A stretch of 64,000 nt of DNA. Origin: JBCDHN01 sp964351855. GTDB taxonomy: Bacteria; Verrucomicrobiota; Verrucomicrobiia; Verrucomicrobiales; DEV007. This document shows, one piece after another, positions 36,583 to 47,024 of the stretch. The DNA is taken from contig CAYGQD010000002.1 of the NCBI GenBank assembly GCA_964351855.1, forward strand, positions 1 to 64,000, in the 5' to 3' direction. Both the position numbers and the translations under genes were made by a program. Below the pieces are notes generated by a model, which was not told where the DNA came from, searched no databases, and saw only the letters and a program-made list of their open reading frames with translations. Within the stretch, counting starts at the first letter, position 1. Each line of letters begins with the position of its first letter.

Positions 36583-37041
36583 CTTCGAAAAACGAGGATT
36601 GAGGCCGATCTGCAAGACCGAAACAACGGGTCGAGCCAATTCAGGTTTATTTTTGATCTAAATCTTTACGTTTTATGGTTGACTTCGTCGAGACTTGTTG
36701 TTCTCTGGTCAGCTCCCGCTTTGAAATCTCGCGACAAGAGTCCCCGGCCTTCCCTGAATTCTAGTTTGTCAAAATCTTCCCGAACGCTCACTCCATGGTT
36801 GAACCTTCAATCAAGGCTGAGCGTTTTTGCGCCGGAAGGGCTTTCGGCTGGTTGGGGCGTTATCGTGATTGGTTTTTTGAAGAGGTAGATCGCGACTCAT
36901 ACGTCTCATGTCGGCGCTTCCGCGTCCAGCATTTTTCGGCCCTGACTCGATTCCGAATCGACGAGAATTTCGGACTCTCTCCGCGACTTGCGCGCGGCTC
37001 ACCCAACTCAAAATTGCCACAAACCCTAGACTCCAACTAGA
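36583..37041 (+). promoter_or_regulatory. rplL-rpoB spacer with a second hairpin
   Basis: This long spacer holds no gene. At 36783-36790 AACGCTCA can pair with TGAGCGTT at 36818-36825 with an inner stem (TGGTTGAA with TTCAATCA), and a T-run ends at 36828. This is a possible second attenuator. A promoter for rpoBC is expected here, but I found no convincing -35/-10 pair. The rpoB ATG at 37042 has no Shine-Dalgarno sequence. Confidence 0.5.
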
Positions 37042-40000
37042 ATGGAAAAACTGGAACGACGCTACTTCGGCCAACTCAAAGAGCCTATCTCCCCTCCTAA
37101 CCTCATCGAGGTCCAGGTGGAATCCTACGAGGAATTTCTGCAGCGCGATGTGCCACCGAGCAAGCGCAAGATGACCGGTTTACATGCGGTCTTTAAAGAA
37201 GTTTTTCCAATCAATAGTTATGACGAAAAGTTCACGTTGGACTTCGTTACCTACGACGTGGGAGATCCAAAGCTGTCGGCGTTGGAGGCTCTTCAGGAAG
37301 GAGAGACTTTTAGTGCGCCTCTCTATGTCACGTTTTCTTTGAAAGAAGAGCAGGGAACGAAAGAAGAACGGGTTTACATGGGAGAATTACCCCTGATGAC
37401 CCGTCGTGGAACGTTCGTGATCAATGGGGCTGAACGAGTGGTCGTCAGCCAGTTGCACCGTTCACCAGGCGTTTGCTTCGAGCGGAACTATCACCTGAAC
37501 GGTAAAGAGTTGCACGGCTTCCGCATCATTCCGGACCGCGGATCGTGGCTGGAAGTGCAGTTCGACACGAATGATCTTCTTTACGTTTATTTGGATCGTC
37601 GTCGTCGTCGGCGGAAGTTTTTGGCGACCACCTTCCTTCGGGCGATCGGTTATGGAACGGATGAACAGATCATCCGCGAATTCTACGACGTCGAGGACTT
37701 GAAGCTTCGTGAAGATATCGACGAAGAGATTTTAAGTTCGAAGGTGCCGTTTACGGACCTCCTGGATGGGGAGATCATTCTCTGTAAAGCGTATGAGCCG
37801 ATGACGATCGGTGTCGTGAAGCAGTTGATTGCCCTCGGTCACAAGAAAGTTCCCGTTGTCGATACCAGCCGGGACGACATTCTCATCAAGTCGCTCAAGA
37901 AGGATCCAGCGCACGATGAAGAAGAAGCTCTCAAGGACATTTACCGTCGTCTTCGCCCTGGCGATCCGCCGACCGTGCCCAATTCACGAGCTTTGTTGAA
38001 GCGCCTTTTCTTCGATGCGAAGAAGTATGATCTCACCAGGGTTGGGCGCTACAAGATCAACCAGAAGCTGAATCTGGACATTGATTCGGACGAGCGCGTT
38101 TTGGTGAAAGAGGATTTCGTCGCCGCTCTCAAGTATTTGCTCAAGCTGAAGCATAACGAAGGGGTGCTCGATGATATCGATCACTTGGGAAGCCGTCGGG
38201 TCAGAGCCGTTGGTGAGTTGCTTGGCAACCAATGCCGCGTCGGACTTGCTCGGACCGAGCGATTGGTCAAAGAGCGAATGACGCTGTTCGACGTGAACAT
38301 CGAGGGGATGACGCCTCAGAAGCTGATCAACCCGAAAGCGCTCAGCGCGGTGGTGCGAGACTTCTTCGGCCGTTCTCAGCTCAGCCAGTTCATGGACCAA
38401 ACCAATCCGCTTTCCGAACTGACTCACAAGCGTCGTTTGTCGGCGCTCGGGCCGGGGGGATTGAATCGTGACCGTGCCGGTTTCGAAGTTCGTGACGTTC
38501 ATCCTTCGCACTATGGACGGATTTGCCCGATTGAGACCCCGGAGGGTCCGAATATTGGTTTGATCAATTCGATGTCCACCTTTGCGCGGATCAACGAGTT
38601 TGGATTTATCGAAACTCCTTATCGCAAAATTGTGAAGGGAGTGGTGAAGCCTGATATCGAATACCTCACCGCCGACCAGGAAGAGCAGCATTACATTGCT
38701 CAGGCGAACAATCCTTTCGATGAGAAAGGGAACTTCACGAACAAGAAGATTACCGTTCGTTTTCGAGGAGATTTCCTCGACCTCGAGCCTGAGAAATCAT
38801 CTTACATGGACGTTTCTCCGAAGCAGTTGGTTTCGGTTGCGGCGGGTTTGATTCCCTTCTTGGAGCATGATGATGCGAACCGAGCCCTGATGGGTTCGAA
38901 CATGCAGCGCCAAGGCGTTCCGCTGTTGATTTCCGATTCCCCTTACATTGGGACCGGGATGGAGGCGAAAGTCGCGCAAGACTCCCGTGCCGTGATCGTT
39001 GCTGAAGGACCCGGCGTGGTGGCTGCGGCGACGGCAGAAATGATCGTGACGACCAAAGATGGGAAACTTCCCGTCACCGACCGCGAATTCCTCTCCAATC
39101 CGAACTCCGTGAAGCCGAATGCGAGCAAGGGGATTCACGTATATCCGCTGCGCAAATTCATGCGTTCCAATGCCGGAACCTGCATGAACCAGAAGCCGAT
39201 CGTCCGGCTCGGAGACAAGATCAAAGAGGGGGACATTCTCGCTGATGGACCGAATACGGAATACGGTGAGTTGGCGCTCGGACGCAACGTCCTCGTGGCC
39301 TTCATGCCTTGGAACGGTTACAACTTTGAGGACGCCATCGCCATTAGCCAACGCGTCGTTAAAGAAGACGTTTATACCTCGATTCATATTGATGAGTTCG
39401 AAGTAGGAGCCCGCGACACGAAACTGGGACCAGAAGAGATCACTCGAGATATTCCGAACGTGGGTGAGGAAGCGCTCAAGAATCTCGCCCAGGATGGGGT
39501 GGTTCGAGTGGGGGCCGAAGTGAAGCCCGGAGACATTCTTGTTGGAAAAATCACGCCGAAGAGTGAGACCGAGTTGGCTCCTGAAGAGCGACTGCTTCGC
39601 GCCATCTTTGGTGAGAAAGCTGCCGACGTGAAGGATACGTCGCTTCGGGTTCCCTCCGGTTGTACTGGCATTGTCATGGATGTTCGCGTCTCTTCTCGCA
39701 ACACGCCGACTCGGCAAAAGCTGAGTAAGGCGGAGAAGGAGAAGCAGATGAAGGAGATCGATGAAGAGTGGAAGCGGAAGCGCGAGGAGCTGACCGACGA
39801 GTTGACGGAAAAACTGAGCGATGTGTTGCTTGGTGAGAAGATTCCGTTGGATGTCGTCAACGGCCAAACCGGCGAAATCGTCATCCCCGCCAACAAGAAG
39901 ATCACCAAGACGCTCCTGCGCAAATTGGCAGAGAGCTACGATACCATTGAAATCGATCCCAGCCCGATTCGGGTGAAGATCGTTGAGATCATCGGAGGCT

Positions 40001-40878
40001 TTGAGCAGAAGTTCAGCGATGCGGATGAGCAACGTGATACGCGACTTGATTCGATCGAGACCGGAGATGATGTCGATCCCGGTATCATCAAGCAGGTCAA
40101 GGTCTACGTCGCGAAGAAGCGGAAGCTGAGCGTCGGTGATAAGATGGCGGGTCGTCACGGAAACAAAGGGGTTGTCGCCAACATTGTTCCGGAGCAGGAC
40201 ATGCCGTTTCTGTCTGATGGAACGCCCGTCGATATCTGTTTGAATCCTCTTGGGGTGCCGAGCCGCATGAACGTCGGGCAGGTTTTGGAAACGCACCTCG
40301 GGGTCGCGGCCAAAGCGCTTGGATTCAAAGTCGCCACTCCGGTCTTTGACGGGATTTCCGAAGCGAAGGTCCTCGAATACATGAAGGAGGCGAAAAAGGT
40401 CGAGGGTTACACCTGGATCGGCGAGAACGGAAAATCGACGCTCTACGACGGTCGGACAGGCGATGCATTTCACCAGGAAGTCGTGGTCGGGATCATCTAC
40501 ATGCTGAAGCTAGGCCACTTGGTCGAAGACAAGATTCACGCACGTGCCGTCGGTCCTTATTCTCTCGTTACGCAGCAACCATTGGGCGGTAAGGCGCAGT
40601 ACGGTGGCCAACGTTTTGGAGAAATGGAAGTCTGGGCACTGGAAGCCTATGGTGCCGCCTACACCTTGCAGGAGTTGCTCACGGTGAAGTCCGATGACGT
40701 CCAGGGCCGAACCCGGATTTACGAAGCGATTGTGAAAGGGGATAATACCTTGGAGGCCGGCACGCCGGAATCCTTCAACGTCCTGATCAAAGAAATGCAA
40801 AGTCTGGGGCTGAACGTAAAAGTTGGGCCCAGCGCGCAGTCTGAAGCTGAGCAAATCGAAAGCCTTGGAGCCGCCTGA
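37042..40878 (+). CDS. rpoB: RNA polymerase beta subunit
   Basis: The 1278-residue subunit is complete. Landmarks include the rifampicin-pocket region GRSQLSQFMDQTNPLSELTHKRRLSALGPGG (about residues 445-475), RGTFVINGAERVVVSQLHRSPG, the HPSHYGRICPIETPEGPNIGLI region and the C-terminal KLGHLVEDKIHARAVGPYSLVTQQP. The rifampicin region carries no obvious resistance substitution. A lysine/glutamate-rich insert near residue 900 (SKAEKEKQMKEIDEEWKRKR) is lineage-specific-looking. It is followed by rpoC after 137 bases. Confidence 0.99.
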   Translation: MEKLERRYFGQLKEPISPPNLIEVQVESYEEFLQRDVPPSKRKMTGLHAVFKEVFPINSYDEKFTLDFVTYDVGDPKLSALEALQEGETFSAPLYVTFSLKEEQGTKEERVYMGELPLMTRRGTFVINGAERVVVSQLHRSPGVCFERNYHLNGKELHGFRIIPDRGSWLEVQFDTNDLLYVYLDRRRRRRKFLATTFLRAIGYGTDEQIIREFYDVEDLKLREDIDEEILSSKVPFTDLLDGEIILCKAYEPMTIGVVKQLIALGHKKVPVVDTSRDDILIKSLKKDPAHDEEEALKDIYRRLRPGDPPTVPNSRALLKRLFFDAKKYDLTRVGRYKINQKLNLDIDSDERVLVKEDFVAALKYLLKLKHNEGVLDDIDHLGSRRVRAVGELLGNQCRVGLARTERLVKERMTLFDVNIEGMTPQKLINPKALSAVVRDFFGRSQLSQFMDQTNPLSELTHKRRLSALGPGGLNRDRAGFEVRDVHPSHYGRICPIETPEGPNIGLINSMSTFARINEFGFIETPYRKIVKGVVKPDIEYLTADQEEQHYIAQANNPFDEKGNFTNKKITVRFRGDFLDLEPEKSSYMDVSPKQLVSVAAGLIPFLEHDDANRALMGSNMQRQGVPLLISDSPYIGTGMEAKVAQDSRAVIVAEGPGVVAAATAEMIVTTKDGKLPVTDREFLSNPNSVKPNASKGIHVYPLRKFMRSNAGTCMNQKPIVRLGDKIKEGDILADGPNTEYGELALGRNVLVAFMPWNGYNFEDAIAISQRVVKEDVYTSIHIDEFEVGARDTKLGPEEITRDIPNVGEEALKNLAQDGVVRVGAEVKPGDILVGKITPKSETELAPEERLLRAIFGEKAADVKDTSLRVPSGCTGIVMDVRVSSRNTPTRQKLSKAEKEKQMKEIDEEWKRKREELTDELTEKLSDVLLGEKIPLDVVNGQTGEIVIPANKKITKTLLRKLAESYDTIEIDPSPIRVKIVEIIGGFEQKFSDADEQRDTRLDSIETGDDVDPGIIKQVKVYVAKKRKLSVGDKMAGRHGNKGVVANIVPEQDMPFLSDGTPVDICLNPLGVPSRMNVGQVLETHLGVAAKALGFKVATPVFDGISEAKVLEYMKEAKKVEGYTWIGENGKSTLYDGRTGDAFHQEVVVGIIYMLKLGHLVEDKIHARAVGPYSLVTQQPLGGKAQYGGQRFGEMEVWALEAYGAAYTLQELLTVKSDDVQGRTRIYEAIVKGDNTLEAGTPESFNVLIKEMQSLGLNVKVGPSAQSEAEQIESLGAA

Positions 40879-41015
40879 TCTTCTGAATCTCCACATCCCT
40901 AGCACGGACCATCGAGCCGCAAATGCGCCCTTGAAAAAAGGCGATCAGCGACACCGGAGTCCGCTTCTCTTTCAATCTTCCCGTCCTCTTACTCCCTAAA
41001 TCCCACCTTTTTACT

Positions 41016-44000
41016 ATGGAAAACAGCGTCCAGTCACACTTAAAAGAACTCTTTGGCGGCGAGCTAAAGGGTAAAGGATTTGACCAAGTCACCATCACAG
41101 TGGCTTCCGCCGATGTCATTCGCTCCTGGAGCGAAGGCGAGGTGAAGAATCCTGAAACCATCAACTACCGAACCTTTAAGCCGGAAAAAGGTGGTTTGTT
41201 CTGCGAACGAATTTTCGGCCCCACCAAGGACTGGGAATGTGCTTGCGGAAAATACAAGCGGATCAAACACAAAGGCGTGATTTGTGATCGCTGTGGGGTC
41301 GAAGTGACACTGAGCCGGGTTCGCCGCGAGCGGATGGGTCACATTGAGTTAGCCGTTCCGGTCTCTCACATCTGGTTCTACAAGTGTATGCCATCGCGGA
41401 TCGGATTGATGCTCGACATGAGTGCCCGCCACCTCGAGCGCGTGATTTATTACGAAGACTACATCGTCATCAACCCGGGAAACACGCCCCTCGAGGCTGG
41501 ACAGCTACTCACAGAGATGGAGTGGCGCGAGGCGGAGGAGGAATACGGTGAAGATTCTTTCCGCGTCGGGATGGGCGCTGAAGCGGTGAAGGAGTTGCTC
41601 GCGACGATCAACCTGGCGGACCTTGTCGTGGAATTGGAGGAGGCGATGACTAAAACGCGCTCCAAGCAGATTCGGAAGAAATTGGCCAAGCGCCTCAAGT
41701 TGGCTCAAGGCTTTTCGAGCAGCCACACCCGTCCGGAGTGGATGGTTCTGGAAGTCCTTCCGGTTATTCCTCCAGACTTGCGCCCACTGGTGCCCCTAGA
41801 AGGAGGGCGTTTCGCAACTTCCGACCTGAACGATCTCTATAGGCGCGTCATTAACCGGAATAATCGCTTAAAAAATCTCCTTCAGCTAAAGACGCCGGAT
41901 GTGATTATTCGGAATGAGAAGCGGATGCTCCAGGAGGCTGTGGATGCTCTCTTCGACAACGGTCGTCATGGTCGTGCCGTTACCGGCGCTGGAAACCGGG
42001 CGCTCAAGTCTCTGAGTGACATGCTGAAAGGGAAGAGTGGTCGTTTCCGTCAGAACTTGCTCGGAAAGCGGGTCGATTACTCTGGTCGTTCCGTTATCGT
42101 GATCGGGCCTGAACTGAAGCTGGGTCAGTGTGGACTGCCCAAGAAAATGGCCCTCGTTTTGTTCGAGCCGTTTATCATTCGTCGCCTGAAAGAGATGAAC
42201 TTTGTTCACACCGTCCGAAGTGCGAAGAAGATGATCGAGCGGAGGACTCCCGAGGTCTGGGATATTCTGGAAGAGGTCACTAAAGGGCACCCGGTCATGT
42301 TGAACCGCGCCCCCACCTTGCACCGTCTCTCGATTCAAGCATTTGAACCGGTTCTGATTGAGGGATCGGCCATTCGTCTTCACCCGTTGGTCTGTGGTGC
42401 CTATAACGCTGACTTCGACGGGGACCAAATGGCGGTTCACGTTCCTCTTTCGATTGAGGCGCAGATGGAAGCCCGCATGTTGATGTTGGCACCTAACAAT
42501 ATTTTCTCGCCGTCCTCTGGACGTCCGGTGACGACGCCGTCTCAAGACATTACCTTAGGCTGCTATCACTTGACTTGGACGAAGCAACTTCCAATTCGCG
42601 AAGAGGAGCAACTGAGGTCGCTGCCACTTTTTGCAGACATGGGAGAGGTAGAGTTTGCCGTCGCCACGCGGCGCATCCATATTCACGACGCGATCCGGCT
42701 CAAGAATCCGGATTTTGGCAAGGGCTCTGTCTATGGCGAGAAAGATGTTAAAGTCATCGTCACGACGCCAGGGCGCGTGCGGTTCAACGAGATTTGGCCT
42801 CAGGGACTGGGCTTCATTAATAAAACCGCGAACAAGAAGGTTCTCGGCGACGTAATCTGGCGCTGTTACCAAGTTTCGGGTCAGGATGAAACCGTCCTCG
42901 CTTTGGATCGGCTCAAGAATCTTGGCTTCCGGGAAGCAACCCGTTCGGGAGCATCCATCGGAATTAGTGACATGGTCATTCCCGATGAAAAGCGGGCTGC
43001 TCTCGACAAAGCCTACGAGCAACTCGGAGTCGTCGAAGCTCAGTACACCCGAGGCATCATTACCAACGGAGAACGCTACAACCGCGTGATCGATATCTGG
43101 ACCGATGCCGGTGATGAAATTACTAAAGCGCTGTTCCGGACCATCGAATACAACGACGGCAAGAATGCACCGAATCCGCTCTTCATGATGGTCGATTCAG
43201 GCGCTCGTGGTAACCGCCAGCAGATTAAGCAGCTTTCCGGGATGCGCGGATTGATGGCCAAGCCCAGCGGTGAGATCATCGAACGTCCCATTACCTCGAA
43301 CTTCCGTGAGGGATTGACGGTGCTCGAATACTTCATCTCGACCCACGGAGCCCGGAAAGGTCTGGCCGATACCGCCTTGAAGACGGCGGACTCAGGTTAC
43401 CTGACCCGGAAACTGGTGGATGTCGCTCAGGACGTGATTATTACCGAGCACGATTGCGGCACGGTGAACGGCATTGTCGTTGCTCCGATTTACGAGGGTG
43501 ACGAGGAAGTCGTGGACCTGCAGACCCGGACCTATGGACGAGTCAGCGCGGAGCGCGTGAAGGATCCGGTCTCTGAAGAAGTGGTCGTAGACCTCAATGA
43601 ACTGATTGATGAAGACGCTGCCGAGCGCTTGGCCAAAGTGGGTTGTGAGCAACTGAAGATTCGTTCGGTGCTGACGTGTGAATCCACCATCGGTTGTTGT
43701 GCCCTTTGCTATGGCATGAGTCTGGCGACCCAGAAAATGGCGGACGAAGGTGCGGCGGTCGGAATTGTTGCTGCTCAGTCGATTGGTGAGCCTGGAACGC
43801 AGTTGACGATGCGAACCTTCCACGTTGGTGGAGTTGCTGCTCACTCCTTGAAGCAGCCAATCATCAAGCTCAAGAACAGCGGTATTCTGCGCTACAACAA
43901 CCTTCGGACGGTTGAGAGTGCGGATGGTCGATGGGTTGTGTTGAGCAAAAACGGAAGCATCAGCGTTCATGACACGGGTGGTCGCGAACTGGAAAGCCAC

Positions 44001-45182
44001 AACTTGGTGGTCGGCTCGGAAATCTCCAAGCCTGACAACGCCAAAGTTAAAGCCGGTGAAACCATCGTGCAATGGGATCAGCACAACATTCCGATCATTA
44101 CGGAGATGCCCGGAAAGATCGGGTTCCGCGACATGATTCTCGGGATTACGGTGGCCAAGAAAGCTGACGAATCGTCAGGTGGTCAGAGCATGGTCGTCGT
44201 TGAGCACAAGGAAGATTTGCATCCGCAGGTCGTGATTACCGATCCGAAGACCAAAGAAATTCTGGCGAGCTACTCGATTCCTGCCGGGGCTCACTTGTCC
44301 GTTGAAGAGGGCCAGAAAGTGACTGGGGGAACGATGGTTGCCAAGACGCCACGGAAAGTTGCCAAGACGAAGGATATTACTGGTGGTCTACCGCGCGTCG
44401 CTGAACTCTTTGAAGCGCGGAAGCCTAAAGACTCTGCCGAGATCGCCAAGATCGATGGTATTGTCGAACAGAGCGGAATGGCTCGGGGCAAGAAGCGTCT
44501 CGTCATTACCGATCCGGATACCGGAGAGGAAGAAGAGCACCTCATTCCCATGAACAAGCACATCGTTGCTCAAAACGGTGAGCTTGTCGAAAAAGGTTCC
44601 CAACTGACCGAAGGCCCCGTTGTTCCTCACGAAATCCTTGAGATTTGTGGACCGCACGAGTTGCAGGAACACTTGGTCAACGAAGTTCAGGAAGTTTACC
44701 GTCTCCAAGGGGTGGAGATTAACGATAAGCACATCGAAATCATCATCCGGCAGATGCTTCGAAAAGTGAAAGTCACGGACCCCGGCGACACCCATTTCCT
44801 TTGGGGAGACCAGATCGAGCGAATCGATTTCGAACTCACGAATAAGGATATCGAAGAACAAGGCGGGAAGCCTGCTGAGGGCGAACCGGTCTTGCTCGGT
44901 ATCACCAAGGCATCGCTGGAGACGGACAGCTTCATCTCTGCTGCCTCCTTCCAAGATACTACCCGAGTTTTGACCGATGCGGCGACGCTCGGAAAAGTTG
45001 ATACCCTCCGTGGATTCAAAGAGAACGTGATTATGGGTCACCTCATTCCGGCAGGAACTGGTTTCCACCGCTCACGGAATATCGAAATCAAAGCTACGGT
45101 TGAGCCAGAGAAAACGGAAGAAGTCGATTTCCTCGAAGAGGATCAGGAATCTGCCGAACCAGATTTTGCGGCGATGGATTGA
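41016..45182 (+). CDS. rpoC: RNA polymerase beta' subunit
   Basis: The 1388-residue subunit carries the N-terminal zinc ribbon (CACGKYKRIKHKGVICDRCG, about residues 74-92) and the catalytic NADFDGDQMAVH near residue 467, whose three aspartates bind the active-site magnesium. A second zinc site, CESTIGCCALCYG, lies near residue 888. The trigger-loop region follows (AAQSIGEPGTQLTMRTFHVGG). The acidic C-terminal tail is ordinary. A strong terminator follows, closing the cluster. No Shine-Dalgarno precedes the ATG. Confidence 0.99.
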   Translation: MENSVQSHLKELFGGELKGKGFDQVTITVASADVIRSWSEGEVKNPETINYRTFKPEKGGLFCERIFGPTKDWECACGKYKRIKHKGVICDRCGVEVTLSRVRRERMGHIELAVPVSHIWFYKCMPSRIGLMLDMSARHLERVIYYEDYIVINPGNTPLEAGQLLTEMEWREAEEEYGEDSFRVGMGAEAVKELLATINLADLVVELEEAMTKTRSKQIRKKLAKRLKLAQGFSSSHTRPEWMVLEVLPVIPPDLRPLVPLEGGRFATSDLNDLYRRVINRNNRLKNLLQLKTPDVIIRNEKRMLQEAVDALFDNGRHGRAVTGAGNRALKSLSDMLKGKSGRFRQNLLGKRVDYSGRSVIVIGPELKLGQCGLPKKMALVLFEPFIIRRLKEMNFVHTVRSAKKMIERRTPEVWDILEEVTKGHPVMLNRAPTLHRLSIQAFEPVLIEGSAIRLHPLVCGAYNADFDGDQMAVHVPLSIEAQMEARMLMLAPNNIFSPSSGRPVTTPSQDITLGCYHLTWTKQLPIREEEQLRSLPLFADMGEVEFAVATRRIHIHDAIRLKNPDFGKGSVYGEKDVKVIVTTPGRVRFNEIWPQGLGFINKTANKKVLGDVIWRCYQVSGQDETVLALDRLKNLGFREATRSGASIGISDMVIPDEKRAALDKAYEQLGVVEAQYTRGIITNGERYNRVIDIWTDAGDEITKALFRTIEYNDGKNAPNPLFMMVDSGARGNRQQIKQLSGMRGLMAKPSGEIIERPITSNFREGLTVLEYFISTHGARKGLADTALKTADSGYLTRKLVDVAQDVIITEHDCGTVNGIVVAPIYEGDEEVVDLQTRTYGRVSAERVKDPVSEEVVVDLNELIDEDAAERLAKVGCEQLKIRSVLTCESTIGCCALCYGMSLATQKMADEGAAVGIVAAQSIGEPGTQLTMRTFHVGGVAAHSLKQPIIKLKNSGILRYNNLRTVESADGRWVVLSKNGSISVHDTGGRELESHNLVVGSEISKPDNAKVKAGETIVQWDQHNIPIITEMPGKIGFRDMILGITVAKKADESSGGQSMVVVEHKEDLHPQVVITDPKTKEILASYSIPAGAHLSVEEGQKVTGGTMVAKTPRKVAKTKDITGGLPRVAELFEARKPKDSAEIAKIDGIVEQSGMARGKKRLVITDPDTGEEEEHLIPMNKHIVAQNGELVEKGSQLTEGPVVPHEILEICGPHELQEHLVNEVQEVYRLQGVEINDKHIEIIIRQMLRKVKVTDPGDTHFLWGDQIERIDFELTNKDIEEQGGKPAEGEPVLLGITKASLETDSFISAASFQDTTRVLTDAATLGKVDTLRGFKENVIMGHLIPAGTGFHRSRNIEIKATVEPEKTEEVDFLEEDQESAEPDFAAMD

Positions 45183-45204
45183 TTTCCCTGCTTGAAGTCA
45201 TTTT

Positions 45205-45243
45205 AGCGCGTCTATCGAATCCGTTCGGTAGGCGCGCTTTTTT
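45205..45243 (+). terminator. Rho-independent terminator after rpoC
   Basis: A 15-bp stem pairs AGCGCGTCTATCGAA (45205-45219) with TTCGGTAGGCGCGCT (45224-45238) with two G-T wobbles and a four-base loop. A run of six T residues follows (45238-45243). It is a textbook intrinsic terminator for the rpoBC transcript. From here to 45543 I see no gene or other element. Confidence 0.92.
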
Positions 45244-45543
45244 GTTTTGAGAATAGGGGAGGTCAAATGATCAAAACCCAGCTTTCAAGTTCACTGCTCC
45301 CGCAAAAATCGCCAGAGGAATAGAGGAATGAAGGTTGGCTTCAAGACCTTGTCTCAAACTCTGTGTCCGACGCGGAAACTCTTTCTTTCCTTCCTCCCAG
45401 CAGGAGACAAATCGAGAGAAGAAAAGAGGGAGAGCAGGAATTTTCGAAAGAAAAGTCACAAGGTAGCCAAACGTTTGTCGAAATGTCCCTAACAGACATC
45501 CACAAACCCGGTCACGTTAGCAACTCGCTGTTGCAGGAAGGTC

Positions 45544-46482
45544 CTAAGGTTCTTCGCCATCAGGTTGGGTTCCGGCGGTTCCTTTGGGTTGATCAGGATC
45601 TTCCCGAACGAAGACGCGCATTTTCCCAAGTTTCATCCGATCACCGGTTTTGATCTTGAGTTCGAGACTGCGACCATCTGCGTTGAACTCAATTTTGTCA
45701 GCCAATTCCAAACTCTCCTCGTTGAGACCCAAGATCTCTTCAGGAAACGTAATGGTTCCGACGACGAAGTCGCCCGAGTCCGGTTGTGCCTCTCCGGCGT
45801 CTAACTCAATCAGGTAGCTACGAATTCCGTCAGAGGAAACCTCTCGCGATCCGGATTCGCCGGGCACGCGTTCCATCGTCACCGACTGACCCGGAGTGAG
45901 GTTTGTTTCCTCCGCGACGAACATGATCGGCATGTCACCGGGCTGAGCGATCCGGACAGGGCCTTCCTGTTGCGACGATCCATCAAGCAGCGCAACCTTT
46001 CCGCTGCCAGTGGCGGTCAGCGTGCTCATTTGCTCGTCATCACTGTTCGCCTCCCACTCCACGGCGATGGGAGAGGGCTGGAATTCGCTTTGGGTGCGAA
46101 GTTTTGGCAGAAGAAATACTCCGGCGGCAACCACGGCAGCTGCCGCAGCTAGACCCATGGCCCATTGAAGTGGTTGTCGACTGGGAAAAGGAACGATTTT
46201 CTGATCGTCGACTTCCTTCAGCTTCGGAAGCAGTTCCGCGATGAACTCTTCGCAGGTTTCCTCAGCTCGAACTCGAGTCTCAAGTCCGTTGAGAAAGGCG
46301 GGGAAGGAGCGCTCTTCGTTCAGGCTCTGTTCAAGCAGATCGACGAACTCTAGCTCGCGCTGAGCTTCGGCAACCCGTTGCTGATCCGTGCGCAGGATCT
46401 CAGCGAATTCTTGGTATTCTTCGGGGGACATTTGCCCGTCGACGAATTCGCTTAGTAGTTGTTGGTATCGTTCGACACTCAT
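45544..46482 (-). CDS. Membrane-anchored anti-sigma factor
   Basis: The 312-residue protein has an N-terminal cytoplasmic region of about 100 residues (SVERYQQLLSEFVDGQMSPEEY), typical of sigma-binding anti-sigma domains. One transmembrane helix follows (about residues 106-124, WAMGLAAAAAVVAAGVFLL). A large periplasmic part (GSGKVALLDGSSQ, SYLIELDAG) resembles sensor or FecR-like regions. Its ATG overlaps the sigma-factor stop by four bases (ATGA), so it is almost certainly the cognate anti-sigma of that gene. A signal would be sensed in the periplasm; its nature is unknown. Confidence 0.82.
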   Translation of the reverse strand: MSVERYQQLLSEFVDGQMSPEEYQEFAEILRTDQQRVAEAQRELEFVDLLEQSLNEERSFPAFLNGLETRVRAEETCEEFIAELLPKLKEVDDQKIVPFPSRQPLQWAMGLAAAAAVVAAGVFLLPKLRTQSEFQPSPIAVEWEANSDDEQMSTLTATGSGKVALLDGSSQQEGPVRIAQPGDMPIMFVAEETNLTPGQSVTMERVPGESGSREVSSDGIRSYLIELDAGEAQPDSGDFVVGTITFPEEILGLNEESLELADKIEFNADGRSLELKIKTGDRMKLGKMRVFVREDPDQPKGTAGTQPDGEEP

Positions 46483-47024
46483 GTTCTTGGTTGGGTTGCG
46501 GTATCTGCGAGACGCAGTTCCATGCATTTTCGAATCGAAGCCCGAATCCGTTCCAGGGATTTGCGGACCGCTGCAGCATTCATCTCCAGCACTTCAGCGA
46601 GATCTGATGCCTTCACATTTTTTTCATAGCGCTGGCGCATCATCTCCCGACTCTTCTCAGGGATTTGCTCTAAACACTCTTTGAGGGCTTGGAGACGACT
46701 CCGATCATCGTCGTCGAGCCCTTCTTTCTCATCAAGAGTCCCCGACGTAGACATCAGGATATCTGTGACGTTTTCATTTAAAATACGACTCCGCCGGGCG
46801 GACTTTCTCCGGTCGTTTAGAACGCAATTTCGGGCAATGCCCCAAATCCAATTCCGGAAGGGGAGGGTTTCGTCGAACTGATCCCGTCTTTCGTAAGCGA
46901 TGACGAGAACCTCCTGAGCCACGTCATCCACCCACATCCCGTCGATTCCCAGGGATCTGATGAAGGCCCGCAAGCCTGACTGGTGCTCTCGCACGAGTTC
47001 TACGAAATGTTCGTTACTTAGCAT
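46479..47024 (-). CDS. ECF-type RNA polymerase sigma factor
   Basis: The 181-residue protein has sigma region 2 (VDDVAQEVLVIAYERRDQF, FRNWIWGIARNCVLND) and region 4 (ALKECLEQIPEKSREMMRQRY, LAEVLEMNAAAVRKSLERIRASIRKCM). It matches the Planctomycete/Verrucomicrobia ECF subgroup. It is coupled to the downstream anti-sigma gene. An inverted repeat at 47053-47075, 28 bases upstream of the ATG, may be part of its autoregulated control region. Confidence 0.92.
   Translation of the reverse strand: MLSNEHFVELVREHQSGLRAFIRSLGIDGMWVDDVAQEVLVIAYERRDQFDETLPFRNWIWGIARNCVLNDRRKSARRSRILNENVTDILMSTSGTLDEKEGLDDDDRSRLQALKECLEQIPEKSREMMRQRYEKNVKASDLAEVLEMNAAAVRKSLERIRASIRKCMELRLADTATQPRT

Noticed and set aside
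38797..40473. 558-residue minus-strand ORF
   Set aside because: It is antisense to rpoB.
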